The notes below the pieces were generated by a model, which had not been told where the DNA came from, did not search any database, and saw nothing but the letters and a program-made list of their open reading frames with translations. Made by a program: the position numbers and the translations under genes. This document shows positions 1 through 9,046 of a DNA stretch of 64,000 nucleotides, one piece after another (position 1 is the first letter of the stretch; every line of letters begins with the position of its first letter). Origin of the DNA: Pontibacter sp. E15-1 (GTDB lineage Bacteria; Bacteroidota; Bacteroidia; Cytophagales; Hymenobacteraceae); NCBI RefSeq assembly GCF_022601975.1, contig NZ_JAKVIR010000025.1:1-64000 (forward strand), read 5' to 3'.

Positions 1-20
1 CTTAAGATAGCCTTTTTCTA

Positions 21-341
21 ATGCTTAAAAAAATAAGAAAAGCACCAATCTTCGAATAGCACCGTGCAACGGTCTCGAATGTGTTGGAATTGATCAAGCA
101 GGTTGAAAGGGTACCAGTAAAGTTCCTTGCCCCGATGAGCGGGTACGAAGGACTTTACGAAGTTAAGGTGGAGTATCAGTCGAACATTTATAGAATTTTC
201 TGCTGCTTCGACGAAGGAAGGCTGGTAGTGCTTTTCAACGGCTTCCAAAAGAAGACACAGAAAACGCCCAAGGAACAAGTAGAGAAGGCAATGCGACTAA
301 AGATTGAGTATTTTAGACTTAAAAAGAACAGCCATGACTGA
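21..341 (+). pseudogene. higB: HigB/RelE-like toxin remnant, interrupted near its 5' end
   Basis: The intact part (GTG at 81 to the stop at 339-341, 86 residues) matches the body of HigB/RelE-superfamily (phage Gp49-like) mRNA-interferase toxins: ERVPVKFL, then GLYEVKVE, IYRIFCCFDEG, LVVLFNGFQKKTQKTP and a charged C-terminus. Family members normally have about 20-30 more N-terminal residues. The same frame continues upstream to an ATG at 21, but an in-frame TAG at 57-59 interrupts it, so the full-length protein cannot be made unless the stop is read through. A shortened product from GTG 81 is possible; it would lack the first helices. The 3' end overlaps the antitoxin ATG at 334 by 8 nt, the usual coupling of higBA pairs. 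The frame and the stop are seen directly; inactivity is inferred. Confidence 0.7.
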
Positions 342-633
342 TTATAAAGGAATCAAAACATTTGACGAGCTGATTGAAAGGGAGCATGGTAAAATTGGGA
401 CAGAAACCCGCAATAAATATGAATGAAGTGCCCATATGTTTATCGTGAGCGAGATGTTGAAAGATGCCAGGAAAGAGGCAAAAATGACCCAAGAGCAACT
501 GGCTGAAAAAGCAGGCACCAAGAAGAGCTATATCTCGAGGATCGAAAACGCGAGAGGCGACATCCAACTATCCACGTTGATCAGAATATTTGAAAAGGGG
601 CTGAATAAGAAAATCGGCCTGACCTTCCTTTAA
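334..633 (+). pseudogene. higA: HigA-like XRE antitoxin with an in-frame TGA
   Basis: An antitoxin frame starts at ATG 334, inside the end of the toxin frame. It reads about 30 residues of the typical HigA N-terminus (KTFDELIEREHG) and hits TGA at 424-426. It then continues in the same frame through a canonical XRE/Cro-C1 helix-turn-helix (MTQEQLAEKAGTKKSYISRI, then LSTLIRIFEKG) to the stop at 631-633. Without the TGA the protein would be about 99 residues, the normal HigA size. Restart at ATG 436 would give a 65-residue protein that keeps the DNA-binding domain and could still repress. Because the toxin frame upstream is also broken, the pair looks like a decaying module. One sequencing error could not explain both stops. 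Confidence 0.75.
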
Positions 634-807
634 AATTACATTTACCAACGCGGCAATGAGGACAAAGCCTGAGCAAATGAAAAAACAGGTCCGCCAACAA
701 GGCGCTTAAGTCATACGCAGCCGACGACCTTTTTACTCCATAAAATAGACCACGGCATAGTTTTCCCCCAATTTTTACCCGACGCTATCCCCTAGCTTCG
801 GCCATAG

Positions 808-3282
808 CTACAGCGTTACCGCCAAGTTTATATCGTCTTTATTCGAGCGTTTGGTCTTGATCCAGAGCAGCTTGCTCGGCGCATCGAAATACCAGCCCGC
901 CCCGTTTTCTAAATCTGCCGCGTTGGCCGCCGCTTTCACTTTCTTGCCGTTTTCGGTGATGGTGGCCGGCGCTGCGGCATCGCCCCAATGCACTTTAGCG
1001 AGGTAGTCGTGTGGGGGCACGCGATACTTGCCCTCCGGCTTCCGGATCTTTAGGTCGAAACCTTTCCCGGACAGGCTTGACTGGATTTCGGTGATGGCAA
1101 ATTGCCCCTCCTGGTACTGCAGGCTTTTCCCATCATCCTCATACAGCTTAAACGTGGAGGTGCCCTCCGGAAAAACGTCCAGCGTGATCGTGCTCACCGG
1201 TTTCTCGCCGTAATACTTCATTTCCGGCTGCATCGGTATAATCGCTCCGCCCTTGGCAAAGATGGGGATGGTATCGAGCGGGGTGAGCACGTGCACATAC
1301 TGCTTTCCGTCATACTTCCTGCCCGTCCAGTAATCGAACCAGGTGCCCTCCGGCAGATAGACAGTGCGGGTCTTCGCTCCCTTCGTCGTGACGGGGTTGA
1401 TGAGCAGGTTGTTGCCGAACAGGTACTGATCGGTAATGTCGTACACGTTCGGGTCGTTCTGGTATTCCAGCACCAGCGCGCGCATCAGCGGCACCCCGGT
1501 GGTATGGTTGGTATAGGCGTTGCTGTACATATAAGGGATCAGGCGGTAGCGCAGCAAGTCGTAGTTTTTGAAGTTGCGGAGCGCATCCTCTCCGTAGTTC
1601 CAGGGCTCTTTGTAGCTTGGGTGCTCCATCCCCAGGAAGTGCGCAATGGGGCTGAACATACCGAACTGCACCCACCGGATGTATAGCTCCGGGTCTGCTA
1701 CGTGCTCGAAGCCGCCCATGTTGTGCGACCAGTAGCTGACGCCCGACAGCCCGATGTTCAGCCCGGCCTTGATAACCGGGGCAAAGTACTGCCACTCGCT
1801 CGGCCAGTCGCCAGCCCAGATAAAGGGGTAGCGCTGGATGCCGGCATACCCTTCGCGGGTATGGGCCATACCGCGCATGCCGTTGTGCTCCTGAAACTTC
1901 TCAAAGGAAGCCTTTGTGTAGATGAGCGGGAAAATGTTGTGTTTCCATTTGATGTCCGCGCCAGTGGGGCCCGTTTTCTCACTCTCGTTGGCCAGCGCCC
2001 CGAAGGCGCTACCTTCGTCGGTTTTCAGGAACATGGCTCCCTGGTCGGCGATGCGCTTCACGCCGTGCTCCCACCACCAGTCCACGGCCCGCTGGTCGAA
2101 GAAATTGACGAACTCGCCCGGGTTGTTCTCCTCCGGGTACACAAAGCCTTTTTCCTGGGCCATGGCCAGCAGGTTCAGTTCATTGCCATTGTCGAAGCGC
2201 GGCCGAAGGTGCAGCCCCACCATCTTAAAATTCATCGCATACAGGCTGTCGAACATGCCTTTCGGGTCCTTGAACGTTGGCCGCCACTCAAAAGACGTCG
2301 CGCCCTTTCCGCCCTGTTTGCCAAAAATCCGCCAGGTAGAGTCGAGGTGCAGCAGGTCGGCGGGGATGCCGTAGGTCCTGAACTTTCGCCCCAGCGCAAT
2401 CACGTATTGGTCGGAGGTTTCGGCCTCGTGCCCCCAGGTGCCGCCGCTGTAGGTGCCCACGTGCAAGCCAAGGGCAAAGGCAGGCAACAGCGGCGATTTG
2501 CCGGTGAGGGAGGTATACCTGTCAAGCAGCGCCGGGAAGCCCGGGCCATACATAAAATAGTAGTCCAACTCGCCGCCCTCCGCCTTAAAGCTGTAGCTGT
2601 CGGGGTGGCTCATACCCATGTCCCACTCGGTGGGGTAGGCCGTGTGGAAGAAGATGCCGTAGCCGCGGGTGCTCATAAAGAAAGGCACAGGGGCATAATT
2701 GGCCTCCAGCACGTTGTAGGCCCCCACATGGTGGGGCAGCCCTTTGCCGCGGCCCACGTTCATGCTGAGTTTCTTGTTGCGCTGGTCCAGGAAATCCATG
2801 CGCTCGCCAAAGCCGAAGAAATGCTCATCGGGCTCCATTTTCTTGGTCACCGAGACGCTCTCCCCTGTTTTTACGAGGCCGCCTTCGAGGGCGTCTGTGG
2901 TCAGCAGCATGCCTGCCTTGGTATACACGGCCACCCCGAAAGGGGCCTTGCTCACCACCACATCGAGCTGCTGGGTTTGCAGCAGAAAGCGGTCTCCCTG
3001 CTCCGACACCTGCACCGCCACCTTGGGCCAGTCATACCGCACCACCATGTAGGGCTCGTTTTCCGGAAACTGCCTGTCCCAGCTTGCCCGCACCCGGAAC
3101 ATGTCGGGGGTGCTGAACTCCAGCCGGACATCGGCCTCGGTGTTAGAGAAAAACACGGTGTTGCCCTCCTGCCGGAAGCCCGTCTGGTAGTTGCCTACGG
3201 TTTTTTGCTCCCCGTACGCGGGCAGGCACAGCGCCTGCAGCAAAACCATAACTGCCACTAGCTGCTTGATGTGTTGTATCAT
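808..3282 (-). CDS. Secreted glycoside hydrolase family 31 (alpha-glycosidase)
   Basis: This 824-residue protein has the GH31 architecture (alpha-glucosidase/alpha-xylosidase clan). An N-terminal signal peptide (MIQHIKQLVAVMVLLQALCLPAYG) is followed by the beta-sandwich N-domain with HFFGFGERMDFLDQ, the TIM barrel and a C-terminal beta domain. The likely nucleophile is the Asp in FLKTDEG (about residue 420). The likely acid/base is the Asp in FIWAGDWPSEW (about 493), followed by GLNIGLSGVSYWSHNMGGF. Start: the frame extends 20 codons further up, but ATG at 3280-3282 begins a clean signal peptide and is preceded by an A-rich leader. The gene follows susCD on the same strand but is separated by a terminator and by its own copy of the 18-bp element. 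Substrate specificity (glucose, xylose, sulfoquinovose) cannot be read from the sequence; exo-acting release of an alpha-linked sugar in the periplasm or outside is the family expectation. Confidence 0.9.
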   Translation of the reverse strand: MIQHIKQLVAVMVLLQALCLPAYGEQKTVGNYQTGFRQEGNTVFFSNTEADVRLEFSTPDMFRVRASWDRQFPENEPYMVVRYDWPKVAVQVSEQGDRFLLQTQQLDVVVSKAPFGVAVYTKAGMLLTTDALEGGLVKTGESVSVTKKMEPDEHFFGFGERMDFLDQRNKKLSMNVGRGKGLPHHVGAYNVLEANYAPVPFFMSTRGYGIFFHTAYPTEWDMGMSHPDSYSFKAEGGELDYYFMYGPGFPALLDRYTSLTGKSPLLPAFALGLHVGTYSGGTWGHEAETSDQYVIALGRKFRTYGIPADLLHLDSTWRIFGKQGGKGATSFEWRPTFKDPKGMFDSLYAMNFKMVGLHLRPRFDNGNELNLLAMAQEKGFVYPEENNPGEFVNFFDQRAVDWWWEHGVKRIADQGAMFLKTDEGSAFGALANESEKTGPTGADIKWKHNIFPLIYTKASFEKFQEHNGMRGMAHTREGYAGIQRYPFIWAGDWPSEWQYFAPVIKAGLNIGLSGVSYWSHNMGGFEHVADPELYIRWVQFGMFSPIAHFLGMEHPSYKEPWNYGEDALRNFKNYDLLRYRLIPYMYSNAYTNHTTGVPLMRALVLEYQNDPNVYDITDQYLFGNNLLINPVTTKGAKTRTVYLPEGTWFDYWTGRKYDGKQYVHVLTPLDTIPIFAKGGAIIPMQPEMKYYGEKPVSTITLDVFPEGTSTFKLYEDDGKSLQYQEGQFAITEIQSSLSGKGFDLKIRKPEGKYRVPPHDYLAKVHWGDAAAPATITENGKKVKAAANAADLENGAGWYFDAPSKLLWIKTKRSNKDDINLAVTL

Positions 3283-3415
3283 CTTGTCTCTTTTTAGTGT
3301 TCGGTGGCCATACCCGCTGCCGCCGATGTGCCTGTGCGGCAACGGTATAGGGTATGGCTCATGCCCTTGTTCGGTAACATGATCTGACGAAAAATAGGCA
3401 TTTGCTGCCGGAAGG

Positions 3416-3433
3416 CTATCCTGTACTGTCCGG
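3416..3433 (-). promoter_or_regulatory. 18-bp direct-repeat element upstream of GH31
   Basis: In gene orientation it reads CCGGACAGTACAGGATAG and lies 133 nt before the GH31 start codon. It matches the consensus CAGNACAGTNCAGGACAG shared by seven intergenic regions in this window, two 8-bp half-sites repeated at 10-bp spacing. A role as a regulator binding site is inferred. Confidence 0.5.
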
Positions 3434-3525
3434 TGCGCATACCCCCGTCAACCCGCCTTTTGCTGTGCGGCATGACACGCTGGCTGCGGTATGGCCATAC
3501 CTCTGGGGCTGTGCGCCATGCATAA

Positions 3526-3564
3526 AAAGGAGCAGCACCTGGGGGATGCTGCTCCTTTCGGAAA
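3526..3564 (-). terminator. Rho-independent terminator after susD1
   Basis: A perfect 12-bp inverted repeat (3526-3537 with 3547-3558, 9-nt loop) lies 27 nt after the susD1 stop. On the minus strand it is followed by a T-run. It separates the susCD transcript from GH31, which then needs its own promoter. Confidence 0.75.
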
Positions 3565-3585
3565 TAAGCGTTCCAATGCGTTCGC

Positions 3586-5088
3586 TTAGTACCCTGGGTT
3601 TTGCTGGTACAGCCCGTCTTTCACTGTCAGTTGTGTAAAGGGTATCGGGTAGATCACGTTGAAAGGCTCGATGGATTCTGGCATGCGGTTGAGCTCGTCT
3701 TCCTGTGGCAGCCAGTCATTCATCTTCTGAATAACCGTACCCGTCCGCACCAGGTCATGCCAACGCAGCCCTTCCCCGGCAAACTCCAGTCTCCTTTCCT
3801 GCAGCAGCATGTCCAGCGTCACGTTCGAAACCGGGTCCAGCCCTGCCCGTGCGCGCACCATGTTCACGATGTCATCCACCTCCTGCTGCGTGCCTGGGGC
3901 GCCCTGCAGAATAGCCTCGGCTTTCATCAGCAGCACATCGGTATAGCGAATGAGCGGGAAGTTGATCGGCCAGTCGAAACGGTCGGCCCCAGGGCTGGTC
4001 TCATCCAGAAACTTACGGTAGAAGGACCGAGTCTCGGCAAAACCGTTCGCGTCGGTGAAGCCCTGCTGAATCGTCACTGCCTTCCGCGCGTCATCAGCCT
4101 CGTACGCGTTCAGCAGATCGTCTGAAATCTCCCGCATCTCCACGCTCGACTGTGGCAGCGGTATGCCGGGCGTGGCATTGAAGTACGCCGGTGTGCCCAT
4201 ATATCCCGGCAAGGTGGTGCCCAGCCCGTTTCCGCTCTGGAACTGCACATCGAAGATGATGTCGTTGTTATTCTCGTTCTTGTAAGAGAAAATGCTGGCA
4301 TAATTGCTCACCCAGGCATAGGGGCTGCCGTTGATGATCCCGTTAAGCAAGGTAAGCGCCTGCGCATACTCACTCACCCCTAGCCCGGGGCCATCGGTGT
4401 TGTAGTTGGGGCCGGAGCGGGTAAGGTGCACGCGGGCCAGCAAGGCCTGGGCGGCCCAGGAGTTGGCCCGGCCTATGTTTGTGCCGCCATACCGGGTGTC
4501 GGGCAACAGCCCGATCGCCTTGGTCAGGTCATCCATGATGAGCGCATACACATCCGGCACGGGGCTACGGGGTATGTCCAGGGCCTCGGCCGGCGACACT
4601 ACCTTGTCCATGATCGGCAGTTTCCCGAACCAGCGCACCAGGTCGAAGTAGTAGAGCGCCCGCAGGAACCTGGCCTCTCCCTCAAGGCGGCCCCGCAGCA
4701 CCGGGTCGGGCACCAGGCTGGCGTTCAGTTTGTCCAGCACGGTGTTGGCCCGCATAATGCCGTTGAAGTTGTTGTTCCAAGCCTCGGCCACCAGCGCGTT
4801 GTTCGCCAGCGTGATCGCAAAGTCGTTCACCGGGTCCCAGTCGCGCACCCCTGTGGAGGAGGAGCCGTACACGTTGTCCGACCGGGTTTCAGAAAGGTCG
4901 TAGTAGCGGTCGGGGAAAGGGCGCAACTGGGCGTATACCCCGTTCACTGCCTGTATAAAATCGTCGGTGTTGCGGTAAAAGTTGGCAGCACTGGCATCAG
5001 ACAAGGGGGCCTGGTCCAGTTTATCCTGGCAGGAGCCCAGGCTAAGCGCCAGCAGCGCGCATATATATATGGATTTCTTTTTCATCAC
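3586..5088 (-). CDS. SusD/RagB-family nutrient-binding lipoprotein (SusD1)
   Basis: SusD-like surface lipoprotein of 500 residues that caps its SusC partner and binds glycan. The signal peptide ends in a lipobox (LSLGSCQDK, Cys about residue 20). The typical SusD N-terminal segment follows (SDASAANFYRNTDDFIQAVNGVYAQL). TPR-like helices include FLRALYYFDLVRWFGKLP, and the conserved C-terminus reads LLQERRLEFAGEGLRWHDLVRTG, ending in NPGY. It lies 18 nt downstream of susC1 on the same strand, so the two are co-transcribed. A terminator follows. The neighbouring GH31 suggests import of an alpha-linked oligosaccharide, but the ligand is not predictable from sequence. Confidence 0.95.
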   Translation of the reverse strand: MMKKKSIYICALLALSLGSCQDKLDQAPLSDASAANFYRNTDDFIQAVNGVYAQLRPFPDRYYDLSETRSDNVYGSSSTGVRDWDPVNDFAITLANNALVAEAWNNNFNGIMRANTVLDKLNASLVPDPVLRGRLEGEARFLRALYYFDLVRWFGKLPIMDKVVSPAEALDIPRSPVPDVYALIMDDLTKAIGLLPDTRYGGTNIGRANSWAAQALLARVHLTRSGPNYNTDGPGLGVSEYAQALTLLNGIINGSPYAWVSNYASIFSYKNENNNDIIFDVQFQSGNGLGTTLPGYMGTPAYFNATPGIPLPQSSVEMREISDDLLNAYEADDARKAVTIQQGFTDANGFAETRSFYRKFLDETSPGADRFDWPINFPLIRYTDVLLMKAEAILQGAPGTQQEVDDIVNMVRARAGLDPVSNVTLDMLLQERRLEFAGEGLRWHDLVRTGTVIQKMNDWLPQEDELNRMPESIEPFNVIYPIPFTQLTVKDGLYQQNPGY

Positions 5089-5106
5089 GATAGGTTTAGC
5101 TTGAAA

Positions 5107-8100
5107 TTAAAAGGTGACGTTTAGCCCGGCGGTCATGGATTTGGATAGCGGGAAAGCGCCGTAGTCATCGCCCCCGGTGTTCACTGCCTCCGGGTTAAAG
5201 CCGCCGTCATACTTGTCAGACCCAAACCAGTTCTCTGCGCTTACATAGATGCGGGCGCCTTTCACTAGCTTCGCCTTGCTGATCAGGCTGCCCAGGTCAT
5301 ACCCCAGGGTAATGTTCCGGACGCGCACATAGTCAGAGGGGTATAGCCAGGCGTCGCTCTTGAGGAAGCCAAAGCTGGAGTTGGCTTTTCCGCGCAGCCC
5401 GGCACCAGGGTCCTCCGGCGATCTCCAACGGTCGCGGTGCAGGCCCAGGGTGTTCTCCACCAGCCCCTGCCCCGGTCGGTCCATCGCGCGGCCAAAGAGC
5501 GAGTAAATTTCCCCGCCCCACTGGCCCTGCAGCAGCACGCGCAGGTCGAAGCCTTTGAAGTTGAAGGTGTTGGTAAGCCCCCATACATAATCCGGGTTCG
5601 GCTTGCCCACAATCACCCGGTCGTTCTCGTTGATCACCCCGTCTCCGTTGGCGTCCTTATAGCGTGGGTCGCCGACTTGCTGGTTGCCGTAAAGGGCTGC
5701 CCCGGCGTCGATGTCCTGCTGAGAGAGGATGCCATCCTGCTCTACCACATATATGCTCCACAGCGGCTGCCCGATGCGCAGCAGCCGATGCCCTACGCCA
5801 AACTCGCCGCCTTCTACCGGGGTGTTGTTCGGCCCCAGTTGTCTTACCTCGTTGGTGTTGTGGCTCAAATTTGCCGAAGTAGTCCAGCCGAAGGCACCTG
5901 TGGTGTTGTGTGTCGTCAGCTCCAGTTCCCATCCCTTGTTATATACCTCGCCAATGTTGGTGAGTGCGTTGGAGAAGCCGGTGGCCGTTGGCACCGGGAT
6001 ATTGAGCAACAGGTCGGAGTTAAGCTTGGTGTAGTAGTCCGCCGACACGAAGATCCGGTTTCCCAGAAGGCCCATATCTACCCCTACGTCAACTGTTCTG
6101 GACTCTTCCCAACCCAGGCCCGGGTTCGGTGCGTTAGCAGGCACCTGGCCGGTTGCCAGGCTGCCGCCCAGGGAGTAACCGGCAGAGTTGAGCAGCGCAA
6201 TGTGCTCGTAGTTTCCGATGGCGTTGTTTCCGGAGATGCCCCAGCTGGCGCGCAGCTTCAGGTCAGTCACAAAGCCGACATCGGACATGAAGTTCTCCTC
6301 AGACACTCTCCAACCCACTGACGCCGAGGGGAAGGTACCCCACTTGGTGGCGTCGCCGAACCGTGAAGAGCCGTCGCGGCGCACTGTGGCGCTAAACAGG
6401 TAGCGGTCCAGGAGACTGTACTGCACTCTTCCGAAATATGAGAGAAGGGTGTTTCTGCTTTCGGTGGTGAAGGACCTGTTGGTGCGGTTGTCTATACTTT
6501 GGGCCCCGTTGAGGGTGGTGATGTCGTCGGTCACAAAGCCGCCGGAGCTTGCCAGGCGTGAGTTGTTAAAGCTGCCCATGTTATAGGATGCGCCCAGCAA
6601 GGCCGACACATTGTGTTTCCCGTCAAACACCTTGTCGTAAGACAGGGTGTTCTCGTTCACGAAGGTTTGCCTGCGGTAGGTGCTGAACGTGCCGCCCGCC
6701 TGTCGGTTGCCGCGCTGTCCGCTCACAAAAGATGGCCGGAAGAATTTGTTTGTGGCGTCTGTATGGTCCAGGTTAACCGTTGTCCGGAAGCGGAGATTGC
6801 TCAGGATGCTGTATTCGCCATACATGGTGGCAAGCGTCCTGAAAATCTCATTCTCGCCGATAGAGTTCTCGATTACCCGTACCGGGCTGTTTCGGGATAC
6901 GCCCCACTGGTATGGCAGGAAGTTGCCAGTGTTCACGTCTAACCCCACGGTGTCTTCCACCACCGGGTTAAAGCCCACGGCAATGTGCATCTGCTGGTCT
7001 TTGCCTTCCACACCGGGGTCTTTGGCGATGGAGTAGGAAGGGTTCAGGTTGAGGCCGAACTTCAGCTTTTCGCTGGCATTCACCTCCACGTTGGCGCGGC
7101 CGGAGTATCGCTCGTAGCCGACGCCCAGGGCAATACCCTCCTGGTTCAGGTAATCCGTCGAGACGAAGTACTTCACGTTGTCGGTGCCGCCCGAAGCCGT
7201 CACCTGGTAATTTTGCACCTTGCCTTTCCGGAACATCTCATCCTGCCAGTCCACGATGCGGAGGCCGGGGTAGCCTGGCTGTAGCCAGCGCTCGTCCAGC
7301 ATCAGGCTGCTGCTGAAGCGCCCGAGTATGGCTTGCCGCTCGGCACTAGTCTGGCTAGCGGTCCTGCCCTCGCCGGAGTTCACCCAGTTGTAGTTGATCA
7401 TCTCAACCGCTCGGTCGATCCACTCCTCCCCACTGAGCACGTCCAGCTTTTTGGCCGTCTCGTTCCAGCCGGCGTAGGTGTTAAAGCTGATCTGGGGCTT
7501 GCCCGACTTGCCGGATTTGGTGGTGATGAGCACCACCCCGTTTGCGCCCCTGGAGCCGTAAATGGCCGCCGCCGAGGCGTCTTTCAGCACCTGGATCGAC
7601 TCGATGTCGTTGGGGTTGATATTATCCAGCGGGTTGCCCTGTGAGAAGCCCCCGCCTGAGTTTTGCGAGGACACATCCAGCGGAAAGCCGTCGATCACAT
7701 AGAGCGGCTCAGTGCCCGCACTGATGGAGCCGGAGCCCCGCACCTGTATGCTGAACCCCTGGCCGGGCAAGCCGCTTGTCTGCTGCACCCGCACACCGGC
7801 GATCTGCCCCACCAGGGCCTGATCTACCCGCGCAATGGGCCTTTCCTCGATCGCCTTTGCATCCAGTGTGGCTACAGCCCCTGTTATGTCGGCCTTTTTC
7901 TGCGTGCCATACCCAATCACCACCACCTCTTCCAGGGCTTCAGTGTCTTCAGACAGGGTGACGTTAATCGATTGCTGCCCGGTGAACTGCCGCTCCACGG
8001 ACGTAAAGCCGATAAAGCTAAAAGCAAGGGTGCCCGGTGTTTCCGGCACCGACAGTGTAAACCTGCCGTCGGCTCCTGTGGCGGTGGCGTTGGTTGTGCC

Positions 8101-8298
8101 TTTCAGCAACACCGTGACGCCCGGCAGCGGAGAGCCAGACGCGGAGACCACCCTGCCAGTTACCGTCCATTGAAAGGCAGCGGCAGAGACAACAGAAGCG
8201 CTCGCTACAGCCTCCTGCGGAAGGGCGGTTCCCACAAGAGCCAGGGGTATAAGGGCCATACAGCTTCGAAGCTGCCACAGCGTATTTTTACTTCTCAT
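5107..8298 (-). CDS. SusC/RagA-family TonB-dependent outer-membrane transporter (SusC1)
   Basis: TonB-dependent SusC-type transporter of 1063 residues. It has a signal peptide and an N-terminal carboxypeptidase-regulatory-like domain (WTVTGRVVSASGSPLPGVTVLLKG). The TonB-box region (EEVVVIGYGTQKKADITGAV) precedes the plug domain (VRGSGSISAGTEPLYVIDGFP, SIQVLKDASAAAIYGSRGANGV). A long beta-barrel ends in an aromatic residue (MTAGLNVTF). It pairs with the SusD just downstream. It would move oligosaccharide into the periplasm using proton-motive force delivered by TonB. No ECF sigma/anti-sigma pair lies next to it, unlike many SusC systems. A copy of the 18-bp element sits 279 nt upstream of its start. 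Confidence 0.96.
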   Translation of the reverse strand: MRSKNTLWQLRSCMALIPLALVGTALPQEAVASASVVSAAAFQWTVTGRVVSASGSPLPGVTVLLKGTTNATATGADGRFTLSVPETPGTLAFSFIGFTSVERQFTGQQSINVTLSEDTEALEEVVVIGYGTQKKADITGAVATLDAKAIEERPIARVDQALVGQIAGVRVQQTSGLPGQGFSIQVRGSGSISAGTEPLYVIDGFPLDVSSQNSGGGFSQGNPLDNINPNDIESIQVLKDASAAAIYGSRGANGVVLITTKSGKSGKPQISFNTYAGWNETAKKLDVLSGEEWIDRAVEMINYNWVNSGEGRTASQTSAERQAILGRFSSSLMLDERWLQPGYPGLRIVDWQDEMFRKGKVQNYQVTASGGTDNVKYFVSTDYLNQEGIALGVGYERYSGRANVEVNASEKLKFGLNLNPSYSIAKDPGVEGKDQQMHIAVGFNPVVEDTVGLDVNTGNFLPYQWGVSRNSPVRVIENSIGENEIFRTLATMYGEYSILSNLRFRTTVNLDHTDATNKFFRPSFVSGQRGNRQAGGTFSTYRRQTFVNENTLSYDKVFDGKHNVSALLGASYNMGSFNNSRLASSGGFVTDDITTLNGAQSIDNRTNRSFTTESRNTLLSYFGRVQYSLLDRYLFSATVRRDGSSRFGDATKWGTFPSASVGWRVSEENFMSDVGFVTDLKLRASWGISGNNAIGNYEHIALLNSAGYSLGGSLATGQVPANAPNPGLGWEESRTVDVGVDMGLLGNRIFVSADYYTKLNSDLLLNIPVPTATGFSNALTNIGEVYNKGWELELTTHNTTGAFGWTTSANLSHNTNEVRQLGPNNTPVEGGEFGVGHRLLRIGQPLWSIYVVEQDGILSQQDIDAGAALYGNQQVGDPRYKDANGDGVINENDRVIVGKPNPDYVWGLTNTFNFKGFDLRVLLQGQWGGEIYSLFGRAMDRPGQGLVENTLGLHRDRWRSPEDPGAGLRGKANSSFGFLKSDAWLYPSDYVRVRNITLGYDLGSLISKAKLVKGARIYVSAENWFGSDKYDGGFNPEAVNTGGDDYGAFPLSKSMTAGLNVTF

Positions 8299-9046
8299 AT
8301 GTCGGTGATTTAGTAGTTAAATTCGTCATAAAATTTTGGTATATGGAGTCTCCATTTCACTTGTTAAGGCTGCGCTGGCATGTCTCATCCTAATCGCGTT
8401 TTAAAACATTGCCATCCCTTCCCTCAAATGCGCTTTTACTCGCTTGTGGCGCTGTGTAGGGCATGCTCGGTTGCCAGAGGGGAATAACTTTAGGTAATGG
8501 AGCGGCGTTCTTTCGCCTATATGCAGCGCCACAGCTTTAGTGGTTTTTGATAAAGTTAACTACTGCCTTCCTGAATTCTATCCTGCTCTATCCTGCTTCA
8601 CTCCTATATTTTTTATTAGCCGACATCATATGTTATGCATGCAGACACATTGTTCTCTGATCTGCCGCAGAGCCTGTATAGCCTTAGGTTTCGCAAAGCA
8701 AGAAGGAATAAAGGACTCCGGTAAGCACTGTTCGCACAAGGCATGTTTTAGTTGAGGGCCTGGCTGCGCCTCTATTAAATGCATACTGCCAATTGCTGCT
8801 ACCCCTTGCCTGAGTTGAGGTAGCAGGCAATACACAGGTTTTTTGCCAACGGGCGCAGGTGCAGGACACTACCGGATAGTTGCAAGAAGAGAATTGCCTA
8901 CTTTTAGAAAGTCCATTCCTCCAGTTCCAAAGCCTACAGCCAAGGCTGGCACAGGAGAGGGTCATGCACCACAGCAGTCTATCGTGCAGTTTGCGCTGCC
9001 CGCTGCGGATGCACCAACAGGAATTTTATCAGCTAAAAAACAGAAA
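8299..9046. other. Divergent intergenic region between susC1 and the permease
   Basis: A 748-nt region between divergent genes. It holds one 18-bp element at 8578-8595 and, close to susC1, a small palindrome (6-bp arms, 8344-8356) that could be an operator. The permease frame stays open back to 8843, but ATG 9047 has the better A-rich leader and a normal family N-terminus. I see no gene or RNA here. Confidence 0.5.
8578..8595 (-). promoter_or_regulatory. 18-bp direct-repeat element upstream of susC1
   Basis: In susC1 orientation it reads CAGGATAGAGCAGGATAG, two near-identical half-sites at 10-bp spacing, 279 nt before the susC1 start. It is one of seven matches to the window consensus. It lies in a divergent region and could also affect the permease at 9047, but its orientation agrees with the minus-strand gene. 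Confidence 0.45.

Noticed and set aside
1702-3261. A long plus-strand open frame (519 codons) opposite the GH31 gene
   Set aside because: It mirrors the codon periodicity of the GH31 gene on the other strand; its translation is low-complexity and shows no domain, signal or leader.
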